A DNA stretch of 64,000 nt from Lachnospiraceae bacterium (GCA_017399685.1 JAFQBM010000045.1:1-64000); one strand, 5' to 3'; shown: positions 53,570-63,159, counted from the first letter of the stretch. The notes: generated by a model from the letters alone, not told the origin. Made by a program: numbers and translations.

Positions 53570-53927
53570 CAAACCAGTGCCAATCACTTTTGGAAAGAAA
53601 ATAAACACAATATTGATTCATACTAACGCCTTCTCGCTGAGAATGTTCAGCCAATGCTCTGTGAAGACTACGAGGTATTCTCAGTTTGAATTGACCGGAA
53701 TAATCGTCCAGACTATCTGGCTCATGAATTTCAATCCCTTCCTCAAGAGCCGCTTCAATCCATGCTTTTTTGGCGTCTAAAGCATTTGCCACTGCACTTT
53801 CTATGTTTTTTCCACAAGTAATACAACCAGGCAAATCCTGATAAGAAACCACAAACCCGCCTTCTTCCTCATCTTCCACTATTTCCATTCGATAGGATAA
53901 TTTCATGTAGTCATTCAGTGTCTTCAT
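53517..53927 (-). CDS. hicB: HicB antitoxin
   Basis: A 136-aa antitoxin that binds HicA and DNA. The partial-RNase-H fold is visible (EDEEEGGFVVSYQDLPGC, ALDAKKAWIEAALEEGIEI) followed by a ribbon-helix-helix tail (FKLRIPRSLHRALAEHSQRE, then VSMNQYCVYFLS). After FLSK the frame continues about 25 residues of unrelated sequence, so the C-terminus may be a recombination product. ATG 53927 has GAGG upstream and overlaps hicA. Confidence 0.9.
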   Translation of the reverse strand: MKTLNDYMKLSYRMEIVEDEEEGGFVVSYQDLPGCITCGKNIESAVANALDAKKAWIEAALEEGIEIHEPDSLDDYSGQFKLRIPRSLHRALAEHSQREGVSMNQYCVYFLSKSDWHWFDEYVDCTGYIAVVKYIF

Positions 53928-54174
53928 TATTATTCGCCTCACTTTCTACAATCTTCCTTACCATTTCTACATAAATTCTTTTAATTGGCTCATGTTTCGG
54001 TATTGTAATTGGCTGACAGCCTTGCTTTCTAAATGTGTAATGACTGCTTCCTGTTCTTGGGGCATTCATCACATATCCGCAACTCTCCAATACCTTTTGC
54101 AATTCATCGAACCGAAGTTCCTTCGACAAATTACATATACGCGCTGTTAGTTTATTCCATTTAGACATTTTCAT
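53911..54174 (-). CDS. hicA: HicA toxin (mRNA interferase)
   Basis: An 87-aa toxin that cleaves mRNA, larger than many HicA because of 14 extra N-terminal residues. The double-stranded RNA-binding-like fold is present (FDELQKVLESCGYVMNAPR) with the catalytic His in GSSHYTFRK and PITIPKHEPIKRIYV. It precedes hicB and overlaps it by 17 bases. The start could be 54174 or the ATG two codons later. Confidence 0.9.
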   Translation of the reverse strand: MKMSKWNKLTARICNLSKELRFDELQKVLESCGYVMNAPRTGSSHYTFRKQGCQPITIPKHEPIKRIYVEMVRKIVESEANNNEDTE

Positions 54175-54183
54175 GCCGACAAC

Positions 54184-54884
54184 CTATATTATATGTGGTG
54201 TCATATGTGGCGTCAACTCGTTTCTGCTTAAGTTTCCTAGCAGATTTTTTGAACTAATTATTTTTTCTTTTGCATACCTTGAACCTAACAAGTCATTCTT
54301 TTTATACAATTTTTCTGCTATTAGGGCTAATTCCAGGACCCTTTCATCAGTTGTATAATATTTCATCATCTTATTTATCTGGATTGTATACAGACACAAA
54401 TTAACCTGCACTGCTACAATCATTATTTCGAGATGTTCCTCTTCCATATCAGAAATATTCATTACTTCACCATTCTCATTTTTCATGCACTCACATTTTA
54501 TTGGGATAAGTTCTCCTCCAAATAATGGAGCATCAAAGTCTCTGCTTATCCCACCTTCCGGCGTGCAGCACCAGGCATGATGGAATCTAATTATTTGTTG
54601 CATGTCATATGCATCTTTTGCACGTACATCTGTATTCTCACCCAAATACCCAAACTACCATTTAAATCCCACTCAGCTATTTCGCTATCGTGAAATACTA
54701 AATTCCTCATTGCTGTATCTATATGCTTCCTGGCAAATATAAATTGATTATCAAACTCACTGTCAAACCTATGCTGACGTAATACAAAATCAATCTCCGC
54801 TTATTGCCCCATATACATTCTAAAGTAAAAATCTAACGCGCTTATACATACTCCAATTTCGCTATTTTTTAATACCATTCTCAT
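54184..54884 (-). pseudogene. Hypothetical accessory gene, broken by a stop and a frameshift
   Basis: Starts at ATG 54884 with AAAGGA upstream (MRMVLKNSEIGVCISALDFY), hits TAA at 54801, continues in frame as AEIDFVLRQHRFDSEFDNQF and EIDTAMRN-like sequence (HIDTAMRNLVFHD), then shifts frame near 54640 into GYLGENTDVRAKDAYDMQQI and finishes at 54184. The whole would be about 230 aa. I recall similar uncharacterised plasmid/ICE-borne proteins, but no function. It lies directly upstream of hicAB. Confidence 0.7.
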
Positions 54885-54905
54885 ATCTTTTTCCTTTCTT
54901 GTTTG

Positions 54906-54948
54906 TATACCATTGGTATATTTTGTATTGCAATATTCCAATGGTATA
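54906..54948. promoter_or_regulatory. Inverted repeat upstream of the broken accessory gene
   Basis: Perfect 11-bp arms TATACCATTGG and CCAATGGTATA separated by 21 bases; the left half-site is itself palindromic (ATACCATTGGTAT). Looks like an operator. Confidence 0.6.
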
Positions 54949-55394
54949 TTCAACAAAAATTTGCTATCATATATATAAGAATTATTTCAACTAATTAGGA
55001 CATACAGAAACACAGACAGCCAAACAAGAGAATGTTTATTGGCATATTTTTTAGAATTTACTAAACTCAAATAGAAATTTACATATAAAGACATATTAAA
55101 AAATAATGCAATATAACAAATGGCAGATAACCTCATGGATTATCTGCCGTTAAGAATAATATTCATTAAGTTGCAATTACTCAAACTCGGCAAGTTATCG
55201 CCACAACTTAAACCATTTTGTTTAAGTCCATTTAAAAACTGCCGATATTTTACTTTGTTTGCATAATTTATTTTGGCTTACTGATTTTCTGTTGCCAAAG
55301 TGTTGCCACATGGATATTATACCACAACCGACAATTAATTCAATCAGCATCTCGCTAAAATAAAAAGCATCGTAGAACTAAAAATGTGTTCTCT
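54949..55394. other. Non-coding stretch with scattered motifs
   Basis: No gene. A 9-bp hairpin GGCAGATAA/TTATCTGCC lies at 55122..55148, possibly ending minus-strand transcripts. GTTGCCAAAGTGTTGCCAC at 55291..55309 resembles a pair at 59995..60014, and AACTTAAACCATTTT at 55205 resembles AACTTAAACAATTTT at 60014. Confidence 0.5.
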
Positions 55395-55745
55395 TCAAAT
55401 CCATATGTTATCCGATAGATTCTTAATGTCTTTAACAATACCTTCAACATTTTCAGTGATAGCATAATAATTACTATCACACAGATATTTGTCTGATAAT
55501 TGCTCCACAATAGTGCTTGTTGGTTCAATCAACAAAAAGAAATCACAATTACATTCTTCACTAACAGCATGTTTTATTTTTGATTTTAACAAGATGATGT
55601 TTCCTTGTATTTCTTTCTTATCTGCTATGATTTTACAACCATTTTTCCCAAAAAACAAATGCATAAAAGGATACTTGTGAGAATCTGTCTTATTATAAGT
55701 TGGTATGACTGTAATATATGATTCACGAAATATTATGCGACTCAT
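55395..55745 (-). pseudogene. Probable N-terminal fragment of an AraC-type regulator
   Basis: A 116-aa frame with AAGGA upstream. The all-beta pattern (MSRIIFRESYITVIPTYNKT, then HLFFGKNGCKIIADKKEIQ) resembles the sensing domain of AraC-family proteins, but no double-HTH follows before the stop. Either a truncated regulator or a stand-alone cupin-like protein. No close family recognised. Confidence 0.4.
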
Positions 55746-55952
55746 TTTTTCCTTACCCTCTTTTTTTTCTCAGACAAAATTATATCATAGCATATGTTAT
55801 TCTGCACCAAGGATTTAAGAATGCGGAGCATTACACTCCACATCCATGTCGCAAATATATCAATCAATTCATTCACTCCATCCTGTGGCAATTTTCTAAA
55901 TACTCCTCTGCTTCCATTCAGCTCTACTGCCATCTTGCCAAATACAATTTAC

Positions 55953-56031
55953 TTATATCATCTGCGAACGAAGTATATTACAAGCAAGCGTAATATCTAC
56001 TCCTTGCTTTTTCAACTTGTCTACATACTCA
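55953..56031 (-). pseudogene. Duplicate 3' end of the 57.5-kb radical SAM gene
   Basis: Twenty-six codons (YEYVDKLKKQGVDITLACNI, then LRSQMI and stop) matching the last residues of the radical SAM protein (TEYVNKLKEEGVDVSLACNM, then LRSQMI). The rest of this copy is gone. Confidence 0.8.
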
Positions 56032-56039
56032 TATCACCT

Positions 56040-56759
56040 TTATAATCCTTTTTTTATCCATTTTTTCGAAGTGCCAAATATAATTATCAGTGCAATAATA
56101 AGCAAAAGTCCAAATCCAATAACCGGTTCTGTAAATTCTGCTGCCGGCACAGATATTCCCTGACTAAAATATTTTTCAACATGGCTATATAACGAATTCG
56201 AGGCATCAAATACTGCAAAATACTTACATATACCACCAAACGACACAATGACAATTGAACTAATCCAATATATTATGCTTGCTCCAAGTGATATTAGCAG
56301 ACTCTTAAATATAAGGGAGATTGCTCCAACCACAATAAAATACTGAAATACTACTGCTGTATAAAGCAAAAAACTGGACAAAAAATATTCCAAAGAATCA
56401 AATAGCACACCAACAATCAGTAGTCCTCCGGCAATACATATAAGCTCTTCAATAAATAGTATTGATATCTTAATCATATAGTATTTTAAAACACTAATTT
56501 TAAAACATGAGTAAAAAATAGTATTTTTATCCTTATAATCCTTATTGAAAAAATATGAGGTTACAAACCCGAACAGCAGAAAACCAAATTGCGTAAAAAC
56601 TGTATATGTGCTAAACATATAATAATTATACTCGATAGCCGTTATATGCTCTAAACTAAAAGGAAGCGCCCACCCCATTACAAAAGCTACCGCCGTTACT
56701 GTCATAAGATATATAATTGTTCTATTATGTATGCTTCTTTTAAATTCCAGGTAAAACAC
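56040..56759 (-). CDS. ABC-2-like membrane protein
   Basis: A 239-aa protein with six hydrophobic segments. It begins at GTG 56759, with GGAGG six bases upstream, overlapping the ATPase stop by one base. It contains FFNKDYKDKNTIFYSCFKIS, the cytoplasmic loop often seen in small ABC-2 permeases. It partners with the 57-kb ATPase; such two-gene systems often export or confer immunity to peptides. Confidence 0.75.
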   Translation of the reverse strand: MFYLEFKRSIHNRTIIYLMTVTAVAFVMGWALPFSLEHITAIEYNYYMFSTYTVFTQFGFLLFGFVTSYFFNKDYKDKNTIFYSCFKISVLKYYMIKISILFIEELICIAGGLLIVGVLFDSLEYFLSSFLLYTAVVFQYFIVVGAISLIFKSLLISLGASIIYWISSIVIVSFGGICKYFAVFDASNSLYSHVEKYFSQGISVPAAEFTEPVIGFGLLLIIALIIIFGTSKKWIKKGL

Positions 56760-57367
56760 TAGTTACCTCCATTAATATATAAGTCTATTAGTTCTTTTCT
56801 GTTACTATATTTCTTAATATCATAATCTTCAAAAAGGTAATACTCTCCATCCATATTATTTAAATCCGACAGATTATGCGTTATGTTAAGAATAACCTTT
56901 TTAGGATTCTTCTTTATGTAATCATTAAATAATTCATAAATTTCGTATGAGGTTGTTTTATCCAATGCATTTGTAACCTCATCAAGGATAATAATATCTT
57001 TATCAAACAACAAAAATACGAGTATCTTGATTTTCTGCCTTTGCCCATCGCTCAACTTCTTAAGTATAATTTTTTCATCTATATTAGAAATATTCAAAAT
57101 ACTGCATAAATGATCCACCTTATTCATATCAAATTTCTTTATAAGTACTTTCCTCAATTCGTTAAAAGTAATATCTTCAGGGACATTCGAATAGCTACCT
57201 ATAACAGTAATATTTTCATTATCCAACATGAGACTCTTTGCAAATATTGATTTTCCCACACCATTTTTTCCAAGAATATGATTTATCTTTCCTTCTGAAA
57301 ATTCAACATTTACATCAGTCAATAATTTTTTATTCTCAATGCTTAAATTAAAATTGCTTAGCTTCAA
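56759..57367 (-). CDS. Small ABC transporter ATPase
   Basis: A 202-aa ATPase, shorter than usual (about 230). Walker A is ILGKNGVGKSIFAKSL near residue 31, the signature KLSDGQRQKIKILV, Walker B IIILDEVTNALD with Glu-to-Val context (DEVTNALD rather than DEPTNALD), and switch His in NITHNLSD. It uses TTG 57367 with AGAGGAG upstream. Coupled to the permease gene. Confidence 0.88.
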   Translation of the reverse strand: MKLSNFNLSIENKKLLTDVNVEFSEGKINHILGKNGVGKSIFAKSLMLDNENITVIGSYSNVPEDITFNELRKVLIKKFDMNKVDHLCSILNISNIDEKIILKKLSDGQRQKIKILVFLLFDKDIIILDEVTNALDKTTSYEIYELFNDYIKKNPKKVILNITHNLSDLNNMDGEYYLFEDYDIKKYSNRKELIDLYINGGN

Positions 57368-57511
57368 CGTCTTCTCCTCTCCATTTCAATAAAATCGTTG
57401 TCATCTATAAACAACAATGTCTAAAAAATTCTCTCAGATAATATTATCAAACAGCGAAATTTTCAACACCATCCATGTCTGCATTTAATAAACTTAAACT
57501 AACATGCTAAT

Positions 57512-58528
57512 CTATATCATCTGAGAACGTAACATGTTACAAGCCAAAGAAACATCCACCCCCTCTTCCTTTAACTTATTCACATATTCTGTGACACGCT
57601 TACGCTTCCCATCTATATCCATATCAGATAATGTATAATACTGGTTTATCCTTCTACCAACAGCAAAGTTTTCCTTTTCTTCATCAGACATACCAAGGAA
57701 CATATTAATTATTGCTAACATTTTATGCTTGTCATGAGCTAAATTGCCACGAACCTCTAACAACAAATTAACTATATGCTCATTTACATAATAGCTATTT
57801 ATTTCTTCCAAATTTTCTATAAAAAGCTTTTGCTCCCTTACTATATCTTCCTCACTTTGGAGTTCAAACGTACCATTCTTTAACATTTTCCCCAATTGTG
57901 TGTCCGGCTTAATAGCAGTAGCATGAACCCTTATATAATCCGGTTTAATAGCATTTAACACCTTTGCTGTCATTAATGCATTGTCTTCAGAATATTTCTT
58001 TCCACCAATCCCCAGCAAAATAAATTCCGATAATATCATTCCTGCTTTTTTTGCCAACATTCCAGCTTCTTCCACTTGTTCTGCTGTTACACCTTTATTT
58101 ATAAGTTTAAGAACATCATCACACCCTGATTCCATACCGCAGTACAAATGATTCAGTCCTGCTTGCTTAAGTTCTACTATCTCGCTTTCACTTTTCCTTA
58201 AGATACTGTCTACTCTGGCATAACTTGTTATGTATTTCATATTCGGAAATTCTCTTTTTACTTCCTCAACAATGGGTAATAACCTATTTGTAGATAACAC
58301 AAAGGCATCCGAGTCCTGCAAAAAGCAGGATGTGTAATTATGATTTTTATATACCTCTGCAGCCTTTTTTATATCTTCTATAACATCGCCTACGGGTCTT
58401 GTAGAAAAATTACAGTCTTTATATAATCCGCAAAAATAACACTTATTCCAATGGCAACCTCTGGTAACTCTGATTAGCAAACTTTGTGATTCTGATGGTG
58501 GTCTAATCGGACCGATTTCATAATTCAT
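57512..58528 (-). CDS. Radical SAM protein
   Basis: A 338-aa radical SAM enzyme with three cysteines in RGCHWNKCYFCGLY near residue 28 and the B12-free layout of Elp3/HemN-like enzymes. LYCGMESGCDDVLKLINKG is the glycine-rich SAM region, and SEFILLGIGGKKYSEDNA follows. ATG 58528 has AGGAG six bases upstream, 24 bases after the nitroreductase stop. A 26-codon duplicate of its end lies at 55953. The substrate is unknown. Confidence 0.87.
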   Translation of the reverse strand: MNYEIGPIRPPSESQSLLIRVTRGCHWNKCYFCGLYKDCNFSTRPVGDVIEDIKKAAEVYKNHNYTSCFLQDSDAFVLSTNRLLPIVEEVKREFPNMKYITSYARVDSILRKSESEIVELKQAGLNHLYCGMESGCDDVLKLINKGVTAEQVEEAGMLAKKAGMILSEFILLGIGGKKYSEDNALMTAKVLNAIKPDYIRVHATAIKPDTQLGKMLKNGTFELQSEEDIVREQKLFIENLEEINSYYVNEHIVNLLLEVRGNLAHDKHKMLAIINMFLGMSDEEKENFAVGRRINQYYTLSDMDIDGKRKRVTEYVNKLKEEGVDVSLACNMLRSQMI

Positions 58529-58552
58529 AAATTTCTCCTGCATTTTACTGAT

Positions 58553-59071
58553 TTAGAATGTTTCGTAGTAAACAAATTCCTTAACCTCTTTTCTATCCCT
58601 GGAATGTCTTTCTGGGGAAGCCTTTGCCATGTCAGCATATCCTAATGCTATAATAGCCACCGGCTCAAGATTGTTCGGAATGTTAAACTGACTTCTAATT
58701 TCTGATGGATCAAAATATGTAAGCCAGCAAGAACCAAGTCCTAAATCTTCAGCAGCTAAAATAATATGGTCTGCTACAATCGTTGCATCCACGCTAACCA
58801 TGTCTTTCTGATCAAACGGACGTACAAATACATTTGAATGATCTCCGCATACAATAATTGCTAATGGTGCACCATGATAGTTTACACCCTTTGACAGCTT
58901 CTGCAATCCCTCATTACTACTTACCACCAAAAGCCTGTGTGACTGCATATTCGCAGCCGTAGGAGCTACTCGTGCTGCTTCAAGAAGTTTATCTAATTTT
59001 TCCTTTTCTACTGCATCCTTTTTGTACTTTCTTACAGAGCAACGCTGTTTCGCTAATGATAAAAAATCCAT
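58553..59071 (-). CDS. Nitroreductase-family flavoprotein
   Basis: A 172-aa FMN-dependent oxidoreductase: CSVRKYKKDAVEKEKLDKLL, VAPTAANMQSHRLLVV, DHIILAAEDLGLGSCWLTYF and GYADMAKASPERHSR are the FMN-binding signatures. ATG 59071 has GAGG upstream; the longer frame to 59092 is less likely. Divergent from an hxlR gene, the usual regulator-target pairing, and likely co-transcribed with the radical SAM gene. Confidence 0.93.
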   Translation of the reverse strand: MDFLSLAKQRCSVRKYKKDAVEKEKLDKLLEAARVAPTAANMQSHRLLVVSSNEGLQKLSKGVNYHGAPLAIIVCGDHSNVFVRPFDQKDMVSVDATIVADHIILAAEDLGLGSCWLTYFDPSEIRSQFNIPNNLEPVAIIALGYADMAKASPERHSRDRKEVKEFVYYETF

Positions 59072-59234
59072 AATATGTTTCCTCACTTTCATCTAATTCA
59101 CTGATATATTTTTTATTGCTTTGTTTAATTAAACACGCTATAATATTACAACAATATTTCCTTTTTACAAGTACGCACTTAAAAGTAATATACTACCCAA
59201 AAAGATACTATCAATAACAGGAGGTTACTATGAG

Positions 59235-59597
59235 ATGAAACAATATCAGTCTTTCCAATGTCCGGTAGAAGCAACGCTTCAACTGATAGGTGGAAAATAT
59301 AAATCACTTATTTTGTGGCATTTAATAGGAAAAACACTTAGATTTAATGAATTGAGCAAGCTGATTTCGTCAGCAACACCTAAAATGCTGACTCAGCAAC
59401 TTAGAGAATTGGAAAATGATGGACTAATTAATCGAACCGTATACCCAGTAGTTCCACCAAAGGTAGAATATTCCTTAACCGCATTCGGAGAAAGTTTAAT
59501 CCCTATTTTAGAATCCATGTGTTCATGGGGTACAAACTATTTAGAGGAAAATAAGATGTCAACATCTATATGTTCTGGCAAGATTAACAAGCTATAA
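59235..59597 (+). CDS. HxlR-family regulator divergent from nitroreductase
   Basis: A 120-aa winged-HTH protein: [40 protein letters not shown], and wing [25 protein letters not shown] lies ten bases upstream. The conserved N-terminal Cys-Pro suggests thiol-based sensing. It probably controls the nitroreductase across the 160-base gap. Confidence 0.93.
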   Translation: MKQYQSFQCPVEATLQLIGGKYKSLILWHLIGKTLRFNELSKLISSATPKMLTQQLRELENDGLINRTVYPVVPPKVEYSLTAFGESLIPILESMCSWGTNYLEENKMSTSICSGKINKL

Positions 59598-59600
59598 TTA

Positions 59601-59634
59601 CAAAAAGAGTAAGTGCAAATGCTTACTCTTTTTG
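59601..59634 (+). terminator. hxlR terminator
   Basis: A perfect 13-bp stem (CAAAAAGAGTAAG/CTTACTCTTTTTG) right after the hxlR stop. Confidence 0.92.
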
Positions 59635-59657
59635 TAAATCACCTATATATTCCGCTC

Positions 59658-59894
59658 CTATCTGCCACCTCTGTCATTCCTTCTGTGGTGGCTCTGCCTG
59701 TTGTTTTCATGTTCCTTTACTTCCTGTTGCTTCCGCTGTAACCTTGCCTTTATGCTGTCCGCTTCCACCTTATTACCGGTCTGTTGTTCCCACTTGGCAA
59801 CTATCCACAGGAACTTTTTGATTTTATAGATGACTGTGCCAAGAAGGCTGAAAAAGAAGAACAAAAAGAAGCGAAACGCAAAAAGAAAAAATAA
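59658..59894. pseudogene. Two mobile-element scraps joined by a deletion
   Basis: On the minus strand (59658..about 59795) AKWEQQTGNKVEADSIKARL then QRKQQEVKEHENNRQSHHRR looks like the C-terminus of a relaxase/mobilisation protein. On the plus strand (about 59796..59894) PQELFDFIDDCAKKAEKEEQ then KEAKRKKKK looks like another protein's C-terminus. Both are ends without their bodies, so a deletion probably joined them near 59795. The family names are guesses. Confidence 0.45.
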
Positions 59895-59901
59895 ACATGA
59901 A

Positions 59902-59950
59902 AAAACCTTACCAATTTTCAGTTGTCATATCTGAAAATCAGTAAGGTTTT
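59902..59950 (+). terminator. Large hairpin/terminator
   Basis: A 20-bp stem with two mismatches (AAAACCTTACCAATTTTCAG/CTGAAAATCAGTAAGGTTTT), A and T tracts on both sides. Confidence 0.8.
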
Positions 59951-60135
59951 CTTATGCTCTTAAAGTAATTTTATTCTTTGAGTAGAGTCAAAATGTTGCC
60001 AAATCGTTGCCAAAACTTAAACAATTTTATTTGGAAACCGCATAAATACTGGCTTTTTTGAACTCGTTTTTTTACTCAAACTCAATAACCGCAACCATCT
60101 TCTACACTTTATGAATCACCTTTACTTAACTCAAT

Positions 60136-61866
60136 TTACACATTTTTATTAATCTCTTCCATCAACTGAGCCTTAATTTCCATTACCTTGGCAATGGTTT
60201 CTTCTTTATTTACCTTTAAAGAAATGCTCTTATCTCTGGTTACGATTTCAACTAAATTTTCTTTTAAATTCTTTGGTCCTACGATTACGCGGATTGGTGC
60301 ACCAAGCAGGTCGGCATCTGCAAACATGGCTCCCGGTCTTACATTACGGTCATCATAGATAACTTCTAATCCTGAATTCTGCATTTTTTCATATAAATCA
60401 TCTGCGAAAGCTTTCGCTTCTTCATCATCTACACGAAGCAGACATAAATGTACTTCCCATGGTGCAATGGTAATTGGCCAGATTGGTCCAAAATCGTCTC
60501 TTCTTACTTCGCAGACACTGGCTGCCAAACGTCCTACACCAATACCGTAGCAACCCATGATTGCATGTTGAGATTCACCCTTTTCGTCAAGATAAGTTAA
60601 ATCCATGGACTTAGAATACTTGGTGCCTAACTGGAAGATATTACCCACTTCAATACCTCTGGAAATGGTGATGGACTTCTTACCACAACAAGGACAGATG
60701 CCACCTTCGATGATTTTGGCAACATCCACATATTCTACACTGCCATAATCACGTTCCATGTTAAATCCGGTCATATGGTAGTCTACTTTATTAGCACCTA
60801 CCACCAAGTTATCCATTCCCTTTAATGAGGCATCAAACAACACCTTAGCATTTTCAGTAATTCCCTTAGGACCGATAAATCCAGCAACCAGACCACAATC
60901 TTCCGTAATTACTGCCGGATGAATGTTATCCCCGATTAATTTTGTCAATTTCGCTTCATTGATATCCAAATCTCCACGAATGAATACTACTACATAACTG
61001 TCGTCAGAATTCTTCTGGTATACCACTGCCTTACAAGTGTGATCTGTTGGCACCTTTAAGAACGCACTTACTTCTTCAATGGAAGTAGCACCCTTGGTTT
61101 CTACTTCTGTCAATTCTGCCATTCCAATCTTTGGCTCGTTTTCAATGATGCTTTCTGCAGCTTCCATATTGGCTCTGTAATCACATTCCTTACAAATGGC
61201 AATGGAATCTTCTCCTACCGGAGTTAAAAGCATATATTCATGGGATACATTTCCACCCATCATACCGGAATCAGAAGCAACTGCAACTACTTCCGGAACA
61301 CCACATCTTGCGAAAATACGGTGATATGCCTTATAACATTTATCATAGTAATCCTCTAAATCTTCCTGGGAAGTATGGAAGGAATAAGCATCCTTCATGG
61401 TAAATTCACGAACACGAATCAAACCTGCTCTTGGTCTTGCCTCATCTCTGAATTTGGTCTGAATCTGATAAATCATAAATGGATATTTTGCATAGCTGTT
61501 GGCATATTCCTTTACCAGATGAACTGCTGCTTCTTCATGAGTCATACCAAGTACCATTCTGGAACCGGTTCTATCCTTAAAACGTAATAATTCCTCTCCT
61601 ACGCTGTCATATCTTCCAGACTTGTCCCAAAGGCTTCCCGGCAACACAACCGGAAACATTACTTCCTGTCCATCAATGGCATCCATTTCTTCACGTATGA
61701 TATTTTCAATCTTCTTTGTAATTCTTTTTGCTGGTGGATATAAAGAATAAATACCGTTTGCTACATATTTCATATAACCACCACGTACCATAAGTGCATG
61801 GCTGTCAATGACACAGTCGGATGGTCTTTCTTTAAATCTGTCTCCGATTAAGTTCTTAATTCTCAT
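60136..61866 (-). CDS. proS: Prolyl-tRNA synthetase (bacterial type with editing insertion)
   Basis: A 576-aa class II aminoacyl-tRNA synthetase. Motif 1 lies around GIYSLYPPAKRITKKIENII, motif 2 is in QTKFRDEARPRAGLIRVREF, the YbaK-like editing insertion spans about 225-380 (KAVVYQKNSDDSYVV, KVLFDASLKGMDNLV), and motif 3 is GCYGIGVGRLAA. The C-terminal anticodon domain follows. ATG 61866 has GGAG upstream; an in-frame extension to 61917 is unlikely. Confidence 0.97.
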   Translation of the reverse strand: MRIKNLIGDRFKERPSDCVIDSHALMVRGGYMKYVANGIYSLYPPAKRITKKIENIIREEMDAIDGQEVMFPVVLPGSLWDKSGRYDSVGEELLRFKDRTGSRMVLGMTHEEAAVHLVKEYANSYAKYPFMIYQIQTKFRDEARPRAGLIRVREFTMKDAYSFHTSQEDLEDYYDKCYKAYHRIFARCGVPEVVAVASDSGMMGGNVSHEYMLLTPVGEDSIAICKECDYRANMEAAESIIENEPKIGMAELTEVETKGATSIEEVSAFLKVPTDHTCKAVVYQKNSDDSYVVVFIRGDLDINEAKLTKLIGDNIHPAVITEDCGLVAGFIGPKGITENAKVLFDASLKGMDNLVVGANKVDYHMTGFNMERDYGSVEYVDVAKIIEGGICPCCGKKSITISRGIEVGNIFQLGTKYSKSMDLTYLDEKGESQHAIMGCYGIGVGRLAASVCEVRRDDFGPIWPITIAPWEVHLCLLRVDDEEAKAFADDLYEKMQNSGLEVIYDDRNVRPGAMFADADLLGAPIRVIVGPKNLKENLVEIVTRDKSISLKVNKEETIAKVMEIKAQLMEEINKNV

Positions 61867-61992
61867 TTTCGTATCTCCATTTCTATTGTAATAAGAAAAC
61901 AAAGTGGATTTATCCACATCGAGTCCTCAAATATAAATCTTCTCGCATAAATATGATAAATCATCCTATGAATTTCGTCAATAACATTCTTG

Positions 61993-63159
61993 CTACTCTT
62001 CCATCGACTCATCTTCTTCTGAACGCGCAGTGGAACCCTTTACCTGAATCCCATTAATCTCAACGCTGTCATTTACTTCAATCATCAAATACTCTCTTCC
62101 GTCAATGACTCTTGTTTCCACTAAATCCGTTCTTTCCGGATTTACCTTTACCACCACATCCGGGGTCTTGATTTCAAAACTTCTGGTACTTGCCACGGAA
62201 GCCGCCATAAACAAAGGCTTGGTTTCTTTTGGTGCCATTTCTTCAAAATGCTGGTCGAATTCCTTTAATACTTCCGACTTTACCCCACTGTTTTCCAATA
62301 ATCTCTTCATGTCCATTTTATCCAGTGCCGGCGGTTCTTTGGCATCTTTTCGTTCTTCCACGTATTCATTTAGATTTTCATGAATGGTTTTAACGGTTTC
62401 AAAATCACAATGCTCCCCAAGGGTTTCCTTTACAATTTCCTGGAACACTTCTTTTTGCCCTTTAAAGGACATTGGTGTATAACAGCCTAATGCCTGTTCT
62501 ATGAATTCTTCCTGCATTTTTTCTGAATTTTTCGTATAGTATAAAAGGCTATGTATATCGGTACTTCTATCATTGAATGCCGGGAACAGGAATCCATGAT
62601 TCGGTGCTCCTACCACCCAGTCTCTTACCCTGCTTTCGATATTATTGGTAAGTTCATTATAACAAAGTCCCGCATCGGAAAGTTCTACCGGACAAATGCT
62701 GCATAAAATAAAATCATACACTTCCTCAGAAGCATCCTCATTTTCGATTTCATCTGTAGTCTTCCCCGGAACATCATAGGCCGCATAAATTAAAATGATA
62801 TAATAGTTCTGCGGATAGTCATAGGTTGCAATTACTTTATCATAGAACTCTTCTAACAATGTGTCATCTTTTAGATTCGAGTTTTTAAGTTTTAATAAAA
62901 ATTCCTGGGTTCCACCTGTAAATTCCGCCTCCATAGGAAATTCCATATTCAAAAGATTTTTCCCAATGGTTCCGGACAGGGTAGAACGAAAAATAGTATA
63001 ATACTTAAAATTCTCCTCTTCCGACAACGTCAAAAATGTCTGTGCCAATTCTGCCTTTTTATTCTTTTCTCCATCCACGTAACAACCACAAATTCTGGTA
63101 ATGGTGGAACGCTCCGGTATAAATTGTTTCTTAATTTCTGCAATTTCTTTCTTATTCAT
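61993..63159 (-). CDS. DUF4317 family protein
   Basis: A 388-aa protein of the DUF4317 family, common in Lachnospiraceae and uncharacterised. Family-like phrases: IKKQFIPERSTITRICGCYV at the start, YYTIFRSTLSGTIGKNLLNM, and NHGFLFPAFNDRSTDIHSLL. ATG 63159 has GGAG six bases upstream; a start four codons earlier is less likely. No signal peptide; probably cytoplasmic. Confidence 0.9.
   Translation of the reverse strand: MNKKEIAEIKKQFIPERSTITRICGCYVDGEKNKKAELAQTFLTLSEEENFKYYTIFRSTLSGTIGKNLLNMEFPMEAEFTGGTQEFLLKLKNSNLKDDTLLEEFYDKVIATYDYPQNYYIILIYAAYDVPGKTTDEIENEDASEEVYDFILCSICPVELSDAGLCYNELTNNIESRVRDWVVGAPNHGFLFPAFNDRSTDIHSLLYYTKNSEKMQEEFIEQALGCYTPMSFKGQKEVFQEIVKETLGEHCDFETVKTIHENLNEYVEERKDAKEPPALDKMDMKRLLENSGVKSEVLKEFDQHFEEMAPKETKPLFMAASVASTRSFEIKTPDVVVKVNPERTDLVETRVIDGREYLMIEVNDSVEINGIQVKGSTARSEEDESMEE

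Noticed and set aside
55742-55933. 63-aa minus-strand frame starting MAVELNGSRGVF
   Set aside because: No ribosome binding site and no family; it lies between gene scraps and is probably random.
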